From Sclerodactyla briareus (taxonomy: Eukaryota > Echinodermata > Holothuroidea > Dendrochirotida > Sclerodactylidae), in assembly GCA_026419785.1 (NCBI GenBank), contig JAODTK010004832.1, positions 248,001 to 312,000 of the forward strand: a DNA stretch of 64,000 nucleotides, read 5' to 3'. A program made the translations under genes and the position numbers. Below the pieces are notes generated by a model. That model ran no database searches and was not told where the DNA came from. It saw only the letters and a program-made list of their open reading frames with translations. Every line of letters starts with the position of its first letter. Within the stretch, counting starts at the first letter, position 1. This document shows, piece after piece, positions 56,851 to 64,000 of this stretch.

Positions 56851-57569
56851 CTTTCTCTATGGCCCACCCGATGGATAGAACCAGGGTGGTGCTTAAAGGA
56901 GTGCGAGGAATCGATACCATCATGCCAGCCATGTGGAGGTGACAGTGGGGGAAGGAAGCAACCTACCTCGCATGCCAGGGACAAATACCACCGACATGTG
57001 ATCACTCGGGAACATGATAGCAGCAAGGTGTTGAGGTCACTCGCTATGGTAACGTGAACATTGAGAACGCTAAGGTAGGTCACAGGAGAGGACGTCATTT
57101 GGACTTCTATGAGTGGGAAGCCAAGTGGCTTGTTGGAGCTAGAGGCTCCCATGCAAAGCAGTGCTTTGCACTGGTGGTGAATGAAGATAAACAACAGAAA
57201 AATCTTAACAGGAATTGTCCTCACCCATGGTTACACTACTGTACATTTGTGTTTTCATGTACGGTGGAGGTTGGATGTATATCTGTGTCTGCATGTCCTA
57301 TTGCAAGACTTTGCAGAGAGGTTCATAAAAAGAGAAATCTTTGTTCTACTTGTTGGTTTTTTCGCCTATTTCTACTGTTTTTTTTTCTTCTTTTTTTATT
57401 CAATCCAAGAGACATTGTATGACAAGTTCAGGAAGAGACTTCGGTGTGTGTGCATGTATGTATGGTTTGTTCATTTTCAATGCAATAGTAAGATAGTGAA
57501 GTCGTCCACGGATGTGGACCGAACTACGGAATCCCCAGGACCTTCCACGAGTGACGAGAATTGGTGATA

Positions 57570-57690
57570 AAAGTCTATTGTGGCTCCACGCGTATGGAAC
57601 TCTTTCCTGTGCATTTCCGTGAAGATCCTTCTATTAGCCACTTTCAAACGTTCCTTGAAAACTCACCTGTACTCCAACATCGGGTAGTTC
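57570..57690 (+). mobile_element. LINE 3' coding fragment
   Basis: The + strand reads VAPRVWNSFL and, allowing shifts, an S-x-FK-x-x-LKTHLYSNIG ending followed by TAG. AP-R-x-WNSLP and FK-x-x-LKTHL-[FY] are the usual last residues of CR1/L2-type reverse-transcriptase polyproteins. Only the end is left. Confidence 0.6.
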
Positions 57691-58301
57691 TTGTTCTTTT
57701 CAGGATTTTTTGTGTTGTGAGGCGCTGTGCTTGTTTGTAGGTGTCATAACATTGTTTATTATGATTAGTACTATTAAGACTGATAAATTTGTATTGTATC
57801 ATGGATATGATCAGATTGGGCATTGAAGTTACTGATTCAGTAAGTTATTAGCCCATTTTAGTGGTTCAGCTGTTAGTAAGCTTACGAGACATGAAGGATT
57901 TTGGTGAGTAGTTTGGCACATAAGTGCAGGATATAAGGTATATGAATGATTAGAATTTCAGCGTAAAATTTGCTAATTGCCCATATAAGAATGCTTAATT
58001 CACACAAATTTTGAAGTTGGAATTTATACTTATAACTGGTGTATGTGATCTCTCTTCGGTCCGCCAATTTGAACATAAATTTGGGGTCACTGGAGGTATT
58101 CAATGTGTCCATCCCTTGATAGATATTCAGCAGGGCAGTTTATGTGAGTGTGATACAAGGCAAACAATGATATAGTTAAAGCATGATGTTAATTAGAAAG
58201 TGATATACCACATTAGGCACAGGCATCCTACAGCACAATGAATCCAGAATCAAAGGACATCTACACAAACTAAAAAAGAACACCTGCATTTAAAGTACAA
58301 T

Positions 58302-58327
58302 GGGGGGGGGGGGGGGGGGCGGGGGGG
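58302..58327 (+). repeat. G-run (25 of 26 bases G)
   Basis: 18 G, one C, then 7 G. It could form a G-quadruplex, and its length is likely inaccurate in any read technology. Confidence 0.8.
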
Positions 58328-59124
58328 CTCATGACAATGAATTTTCTTTAAAATTCATTGACTGTTTCATATGTTACATTGATGCATCCACCCAACATGT
58401 GATTTATGGTGTGTATTGTATTTTAAAGGGCCAAAGGTAGGGGCCAGGACACTGCACATGAAAATTAATGTGGAAAAAGCATCAGAGGACAGGCAGCGCG
58501 TTCCTTACATTCCCCCGCCCCTAACAAACGTCGTGCACAAAACATGGTTCATGAAACCAGACACGTTGCGTTTGTTTTGTAGATTCTCGTGGCTTACTCT
58601 AGATGTGCCGCGCAAATATTGGAACATGCATACTTCGCGTCAGTGCTGATTTTCGGGCGTGCTATGTTCAATAATCTTTTGGACGCGGCATGTTGGATCC
58701 AACAATTCATGGCACGATGCTATCGGGAAAGTTCCCTTGGACACACAAGGAGCCCCCTGTACATGCTACAACATCCCATTTTATGGACTTGAAGTCGGTT
58801 TTTGGCAATTTTTTCCCAAAACATCTGAAAAGTTGTTTTTCATGACCATTGTCCTTTAATGTAATCAGGCTCATTTTGTGGTTATAGTCTTCATATTATA
58901 GATTTTAGTCACATTTTCACTTGCTCCAGTCGTGCACAAAGACACAAGGTATCGAAAAATAGGGTTCTTTTATCGAGGCATGATCTTCTAATTAGAATGA
59001 TTATGGTATGTCACATTTTCCACGAGTGAAATTCTTTTGGGGGTCGATTCCTTATAATACTAATCAGTAGGAATCATCTTCCACTAACCTTCCATCAAAC
59101 TTTTCTCATCTTTCTCTGGTACAG

Positions 59125-59202
59125 GTGACGTGCCACACGTACCTGGCAGAGGAGAAGGATTCTGTCATGTCCCCATCAGGGATATGGAATCAGACTGGGG
59201 AG
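59125..59202 (+). CDS. PTPN13: PTPN13-like exon: YWP region of phosphatase domain
   Basis: This 78-base exon lies between acceptor TTTCTCTGGTACAG and donor GGGGAG/GTACCA. One frame gives VTCHTYLAEEKDSVM and another gives GDMEI- or RDMES-like text. Allowing small indels it corresponds to the K-C-x-x-YWP-E block followed by a G-D-M-E-x-R-L-x-E strand, which in classical phosphatases follows the DFW-x-M-x-WE segment. Indels needed: around TACCTGGCAGAG (YWPE expected) and around GGGATATGGAATCAG (GDMEIRL expected). It is short and noisy, but both blocks occur in the right order and it lies between the ENR and WPD exons. Confidence 0.65.
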
Positions 59203-60008
59203 GTACCAAGAGTTTAAACCATTTTGTTTAAGGAAGCTTTCTCTCATGACAGCAAGGTGGGCTAATTGCTTCATTGGGTTCAGTTCAGCAAAATTTAACT
59301 GATTCGTCCCTCCATATTAATAATTACTTCCTTTCAAACCGTACCAAGATGGCCAAAACTTAAAGGTGCATTGGATTCCAATTAATAAGGGATGCTGACT
59401 GTGATATTGCTGTAGATATTATCTGTTATTGTTAAAACTTCTTGTGAAAAAACAAATAAATGATTAAAAAAAACGAAGTGAAATCAACGATATTTTAAAA
59501 CTATTCGCCAGAAGAGAAAGTGTGTTCGAAATCTGCCAGTCTTAACCATATGTCTATCCACCGTCTTCAATTATGTTAAATCAATAATTTATTGCGCGAA
59601 TGATAATTACCTTCCACCACTGCATATGCAGTTAACCTTACCTCCTAGCCGCTGGGCTCTGGCATATTTTTTCTAGCTGGTGCTGGCGAGTACTGTCATT
59701 CCATTCATACCAGCCTCATGTAAACGTGCGAGAAGGGATCTAAGTGATGACTTTTGTAGTTCAATTGTTGGTAGTAGTATCTTTGACAGTTTTGAGGGAC
59801 TTTTGGGACAATCGTGACATGTTACATGATATTCATATATCACAAATCAGCAATAGTTGCTGCTCTATATGGTGACATCAAATATTTTCAATGAATCAAG
59901 CCAATGGGGGAAAATGAAAGTTTTGAGGTCCCACTTGTCTCAGAGTAGGAAGTTTTGTAACAATAATGAATGAACACTCATTGCCTGATTCCCTTCATCT
60001 GTCACCAG
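59203..60008 (+). other. Intron inside phosphatase domain
   Basis: No feature is recognised. It ends in CCCTTCATCTGTCACCAG. Confidence 0.6.
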
Positions 60009-60223
60009 ACTAATGAAGTTCACAAGTGACTCAATTAACTCACCATAATGGCCGGATCACTCTGTACCTGACTCTGCCATCCCCCTACGAGATATGCTCG
60101 CTACATGAAGAGGACCAACAGGGGCTCCAAACCTAAGCCGTACACTGCAGCGCGGGGGATTGGCCGGTAGGGACCCTCATCACGATTGACCTCCTGATCG
60201 CTATGATAGAAGCTGGCTTGGAG
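60009..60223 (+). CDS. PTPN13: PTPN13-like exon: WPD loop and HCX5R active site
   Basis: This exon holds the catalytic core of a classical tyrosine phosphatase, which removes phosphate from phosphotyrosine through a cysteine thiol. It starts after TTCATCTGTCACCAG with T-N-E-V-H-K (the usual R-E-V-R-H block), then WPDHSVPDSAIPLRDMLA (general-acid aspartate in WPD). After a shift it reads YMKRTNRGSKPKP, then HCSAG (nucleophile cysteine), IGR in the adjacent frame, and GTLITIDLLIAMIEAGLE before donor GAG/GTGTGA (60224). Shifts occur near 60035-60050, 60110, 60140 and on either side of IGR, the last two in a run of five G and at CGGTAGGG. All signature residues (W, P, D, H, C, R) are present, which supports an active enzyme if the shifts are errors. 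Sequence and order match PTPN13. Confidence 0.85.
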
Positions 60224-60957
60224 GTGTGAATCTCTTGTTCCTTCTAACTTCCTTTGTGGAAACCCTGCAATAGTCTATTACCAGAGTAGAAGGCTTGATT
60301 GATTTCACAAACCAACAGAAAACAATTTGCTATCATGGATCCAAAATGCACTCCATACATAATAACAAAAAATCATGCATGTATCATGAGTGGTGAAATC
60401 AGCCGAGCCCTCTTACAAACACACTTATTCACTTCATGTTTCGAACATTTCAAACTGTTGCATGGATTATTACTTTCCAGTTGACAGGGTAGTTTAAAAT
60501 AGTTCATCAGATTTTACCCCTGTGCACAAAAAAGAAATCAGTATATATACAACAGTGTAGGATGAGCCACTTTTTTTTTTTTTAGTTGAGTGCCAACTGA
60601 AGTAACTTCAGTGTGCATACCACACAATGACCAGGACAGCCAAGCCATGAACACAACAATGAAAAAAAAGTTGACGTTTAAATGGAACCTGGTATACTGA
60701 GCATTCCAATAGGAGCTCCATTGCAGAATAGGAATGCAAGGTTTTATCAACTTCTAAAGACCAGACTAACAGTCTGAAGTAAATATTTGTAAAATTTCTG
60801 CCATCTTTGACAATGAGTGACTGAAAATTCATGCCCTGATTTCATTCAACAGTTGGGTTTTTTTGTTTTTTTCTCCTATGTTTTGTAGTTGCATTTCTGC
60901 TCTGATTCATTTGTAGTACAATGTGCCTTGAACATATCTCATATCCCTTTATAAGTA

Positions 60958-63030
60958 TATTGGTCCCCTGTAGAAACGGAAACCTACACTACAGGAAATT
61001 ACACCCGAATGGTACGAGAGTGTGTAGAGTATATTAAGATCGATGACTTTCCAAAATGATGAATTCAAACAAGGATTTTAAGATTTCCCAGGCATCACGG
61101 TGGTAACATCCCGTCTAGAACCAGCCTTAATGCTCGGAAACTGAGAAACACGAAGCTTTTAACTCAAGGTTAGGCCACGCCCCAATAGGTAGCCAAGCCC
61201 CGCCTAAGTCATATAGCCTATTTGTGATACTACGTGGCTGGAGGAAGTTTGAAGATAAAAATCGGTGAAATCTATTGAGACTTCCAAAGTCATTTCAGGA
61301 CCCATTTGAATTTTAACATTTTACCAGTGATACAAGCCTAATCATTCATTTGGCCTAAGTGCTTACTTGTAATCTGCTCATTTTGCAGAATTATAATTCC
61401 TTCCCTTCTGATCTGTATCCTCCACAACTACAACACCAGCGCTGGTTATCATACGGGGCAAACAAGAGCCAAACACAAATCAAATGTCCAAAATGGGCTT
61501 TAGCTGAGAGCCAACTTGAGATCAATGGCGCCAGTCTGATTTAATCGAGTTGATACTAGGGGCGTTTCGTATGTCAATGTCTAACAAGTTCCATACGGGT
61601 ATAGATCTCGGGTATAGGGATTACCTGTAGCAGTTCTCATTTGGGGATCCTGTATACCTAAGTCCCCGGTCTCTGTGTCTGGGGGAGTCTGGGTGCACCA
61701 GAGGGACTGCCGAAAAAGTACTGATATTGCTGAAATAATTCAATGGAGCTCTTACAGTGAACAGTTTTGCGGAATTGTTCCATGCTGTGTTGCTATGGTG
61801 ACATTTGATAAACAAGGGGACTCCAGGATATGCAGAGTCTGGGACTATGCAGGACAATCTACTAGTTCTATGAATGAATGAACGCACATGCTCAAGTGTC
61901 TGCACTCAAGCAGTGTGCATCTATTGGAAAATGAATATGTTATTAGTCTTATCCACAGTTATTAGTTGCTAAGTCATTGTATTCTGTGGAGCAAACATTC
62001 TAAACAATAGTGGGTATCAAAAGGCTTATGGTCCTACCAAACAGCTGTTAGATTACTACCAACAAGGTCCATTATCTATGGAACAACTGTTGGACAGTGC
62101 TGATTAATTAGCTGTTGGTGTCTTGAAAATTAAGGAATGATACTTTTTTTTTGGCTTTTATCTCTCCCTGTTAGACCTTGTAATTTCTTATGTTTCATTC
62201 AGTTTAATATTGCTGATCGGTCACGGCGTTGAGGTTGCATCGACAGGGCATGATCCAGACAACGGTAAGCGCAAAGTGGGATTGTACACTGGTCCCCTGT
62301 TGTAACGGACACCTAAGGAAATTTGGTTCAATTTTTCAAAGGGTCCCAAATAACAACTCACACAAGAAATACACCAAATATACGTGATTGTGTACAAGAT
62401 ATTATGGATCGATGAAGTTTCCAGAATGATGAATTCAAACAAAGATTTCAGGTTTCCCAGGCCTTCATGTCGGTGACATCCCGAATTGGAACAAGCCTAT
62501 TGCACGGACATTTTTCCCACACTGAAAGGTATTGATGCAGTGCGTAGCAGGGATGTAGTCGAGACTGGTCTCGAATTATTCTTGAATTGCTGGTCTCGGT
62601 CTCGGACTTTCGAGACTGCCATACCTACGAGATGTGAGGCTGGTCTCGGGTCCTCGGCCTATCCGGTCTGGACTACATCCCTGGTGCGTAGCCCATGCAT
62701 GCATCCATATGCAGGTTCCATACTATCACAAGTTCACATAACAGACCCTTCAAAAGAAATAAGAATGAGAACACACGACCTTTAACAACTTGAGTTTAGG
62801 CCACTCCCCAACATTGAAGCTCGCCAATAGGTAGCCTAACCTAAATCATATATTTGTGATACTGCGTGGTTGGAGTGAAGTTTGGTGTCAAAATATTGGA
62901 AAAATTCTCAAGACCTCTAAGTCCATATTGAGGCCTATTCTGAATCTACCACTCTTACAGTGATACAAGATTTAGGAATCCTTCATTCGGCCATGTAAGT
63001 ACTCACTAGTAATCGGCCATTTTTAAGGAT
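60958..63030 (+). repeat. Diverged segmental repeat, copies 60958-61400 and 62280-63030
   Basis: Shared collinear words are GGTCCCCTGT, 'aagatcgatgactttcca-aatgatgaattcaaacaa' (61040/62405), 'tttcccaggc' (61084/62453), 'ggtgacatcccg', 'aataggtagcc', 'atttgtgatact-cgtgg' (61220/62852), 'cagtgatacaag' and 'ataattcc'. Copy 2 is longer because of the hAT MITE at 62548. Confidence 0.8.
62548..62683. mobile_element. 136 bp hAT MITE with perfect TIRs and 8 bp target duplication
   Basis: The terminal repeats are CAGGGATGTAGTC (62548-62560) and its exact inverse GACTACATCCCTG (62671-62683). The flanks are GTGCGTAG (62540-62547) and GTGCGTAG (62684-62691), an exact 8 bp duplication. CAGGG-type ends with 8 bp duplications are diagnostic of hAT. 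The interior has GAGACTGGTCTCG and GGTCTCGGTCTCGG palindromic words like those in the family at 51494. It lies inside copy 2 of the 60958/62280 segmental repeat and not in copy 1. Confidence 0.95.
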
Positions 63031-63277
63031 AATAATTCCACCTTCACTAGTTCTGCCGAAAACTGTTTTATTATCCGTGTTGATTGGTGACATTCGATTG
63101 AGAAGCAGTGTCCGCTTTTGCAGCTGGTCGTCTGGGAATATGAAGTTATTCATATATACCAACCAGCACATGCAACATCATCCTCAAATTCATCAAAATG
63201 AGAATCATCACAACCATTTCCTTCATTATTTTTGGAGGGGTTATAGATCATACCGTATGTTTCTCGTCTCTCATCAG

Positions 63278-63388
63278 GACCAGTATATACATTCGGATAC
63301 ACAGCTGCTGTTCGAGCTTGAAGACATTACTCCGATGTCATGGGCGATCTTGGTCAATGTAGTTATTATTAAGTGCAATATTCACTGA
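63278..63388 (+). CDS. PTPN13: PTPN13-like probable last exon: end of phosphatase domain
   Basis: After a strong acceptor (TGTTTCTCGTCTCTCATCAG) the exon reads DQYIHSDTQLLFELEDITPM, then SWAILVNVVIIKCNIH and a stop at 63386-63388. DQYI followed by a helical L-L-F-E-L is the last conserved block of classical PTP domains (EDQYIFCYQVILY in PTPN13, from memory). A one-base shift would give a closer G-Y-T-A-A-V reading in place of D-T-Q-L-L, so the tail after DQYI is uncertain. If the stop is real, the protein ends about 36 residues after the acceptor, like PTPN13, which ends soon after its phosphatase domain. A donor-like GTAGTT at 63359 leaves open another exon. Confidence 0.6.
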   Translation, partial: DQYIHSDTQLLFELEDITPMSWAILVNVVIIKCNIH

Positions 63389-63424
63389 TGAGGTTACTGC
63401 TGCACAATTCCTGTGCTTACAGAT

Positions 63425-64000
63425 CGTGTAGCCACTAGCCACATCATAAGTTCAAAAGATTTGCAGCCTCGTAATGAGGTTCTAGGATGGCCGCCACGAC
63501 AAGAGTTTAGGATGGCAGCGCAGTAGAGTAATGAGCAGTTAATGAGTTCTGGGATGGCAGCCACATCATGAGTTCCGATATGGCAGCCCGAAATGAGTTA
63601 AGGATATGGCAGGCCTCATCATGATTACAGAATATTAGCGCCTTGTCAGGAGTTAACAGGATCTGCAGCCTTATCGGGTTTACAGGATATGGCAGCCTTG
63701 TCAAGGAGTTACAGATATGGCGCCGCCCATCGATGAGTTCAGGTATGCGCCCTTGTCAATGATTACAGGATACGGCAGCTGTACCATGAGTTTTATACAG
63801 TATATTGCATTCTTGGTCAAATGATTTCCAGGATTGGGCAGCCTTCCCTCAATAGAGTTACAGGATATGCCACCTTGTCAATGACGTTACAGTATATGCA
63901 GGCCTTGTCCAATGAGTTACAGGATATGGCCGCCTTGTCCTGAGTTACAGGATATGGCAGCCTTGTCAAGTGAGTTACAGGATATGGCAGCTGTATCAAA
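63425..64000 (+). repeat. Minisatellite, about 30 bp unit, about 19 copies, continues past window
   Basis: The unit is GCCTTGTCAATGAGTTACAG followed by GATATGGCA. The first copies (63440-63600) are diverged (GCCGCCACGACAAG, GCAGCCACATCATG). Copies become more regular to the right and the array is cut by the window edge. Confidence 0.9.

Larger units (their letters stand above)
55467..59124 (+). other. Intronic stretch missing the expected YINAS/DFW exons
   Basis: It contains SINEs (56190-56400, 56450-56850), a LINE 3' fragment (57570-57690) and a G-run (58302-58327). I searched for YINAS-, ACQGP- and DFW-encoding stretches and found none. Confidence 0.45.
60224..63277 (+). other. Intronic stretch with a duplicated segment
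   Basis: It contains two diverged copies of an intronic segment (60958-61400 and 62280-63030) and a hAT MITE in the second. The expected exon coding the SDL-x-x-x-LR-x-QR-x-x-MVQT block was not firmly identified; 61389-61440 is a weak possibility listed among the rejections. Confidence 0.45.

Noticed and set aside
57054-57567. Overlapping open frames of 122 and 128 codons
   Set aside because: They contain a poly-T derived Phe run and precede a LINE 3' fragment. The Ser/Thr-rich ending may be LINE-related but I cannot support a gene.
61389-61440. Possible phosphatase exon coding NYNSFPSDLYPPQLQHQRWL after a TTTTGCAG acceptor
   Set aside because: SDL and QR spacing recall the SDL-x-x-x-LR-x-QR block expected before DQYI, but the acceptor lies at the end of a segmental repeat also present at 62280-63030 and no donor in phase is clear.

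Overview
The window is animal genomic DNA, not bacterial. Coding sequence is in short blocks with canonical AG acceptors and GT donors. These are separated by kilobase introns packed with tRNA-derived SINEs, LINE fragments, hAT-type elements with terminal inverted repeats, and at least nine tandem-repeat arrays. The repeat content and many low-complexity, AGGTCA-rich intronic repeats suggest a marine invertebrate, perhaps a deuterostome such as an echinoderm, hemichordate or amphioxus. That placement is a guess from style, not from a diagnostic gene.

I can recognise one host gene. It runs on the + strand across nearly the whole window and is a non-receptor protein tyrosine phosphatase of the PTPN13 (PTP-BL/FAP-1) type. 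In order it encodes a PDZ2-like domain (508-601, 925-1159), a 1.5 kb acidic Ser/Asp-rich linker exon (3460-4942), a PDZ3-like domain (15337-15549, 17073-17160), a PDZ4-like domain (19651-19783, 21701-22153), long disordered linker exons (23578-23873 and about 24337-25628), a fourth PDZ in PDZ5 position (25972-26144), and then a C-terminal phosphatase domain. The phosphatase exons are 55375-55466 (ENRDKNRFRNVLP), 59125-59202 (KCxxYWP/GDMEIRLGE region), 60009-60223 (WPD loop and HCSAGIGR) and 63278-63388 (DQYI, probable C terminus). The N-terminal part lies upstream of the window. Some middle exons were not found: the second half of PDZ5, the YINAS/DFW part of the phosphatase, and the exon before DQYI.

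Almost every recognisable exon contains one or more single-base frameshifts, often at homopolymers, while splice sites and family motifs survive. I read this as uncorrected long-read consensus error rather than a dead gene. The tandem arrays show the same single-base noise. Exon boundaries below are splice-site based, and no continuous reading frame is claimed.

The layout between exons is as follows. A truncated LINE (5160-8395) is split by a 1.16 kb hAT-like element. A roughly 1.3 kb segment is locally duplicated (12.7-15.3 kb). The first 30 kb holds most PDZ exons. From 30 to 52 kb lies what looks like one giant repeat-filled intron region with minisatellites of about 44, 90, 37, 46 and 125 bp units. 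A second copy of the 1.2 kb hAT element (53625-54888) precedes the phosphatase exons. A perfect 136 bp hAT MITE (62548-62683) sits in a duplicated intronic segment, and a 30 bp minisatellite runs off the right edge. I found no convincing novel molecular system. The points most worth following are the unusually expanded inter-PDZ linkers, the repeated donor-site cassette downstream of the PDZ5 half exon, and the hAT insertion just after a strong 3' splice site.
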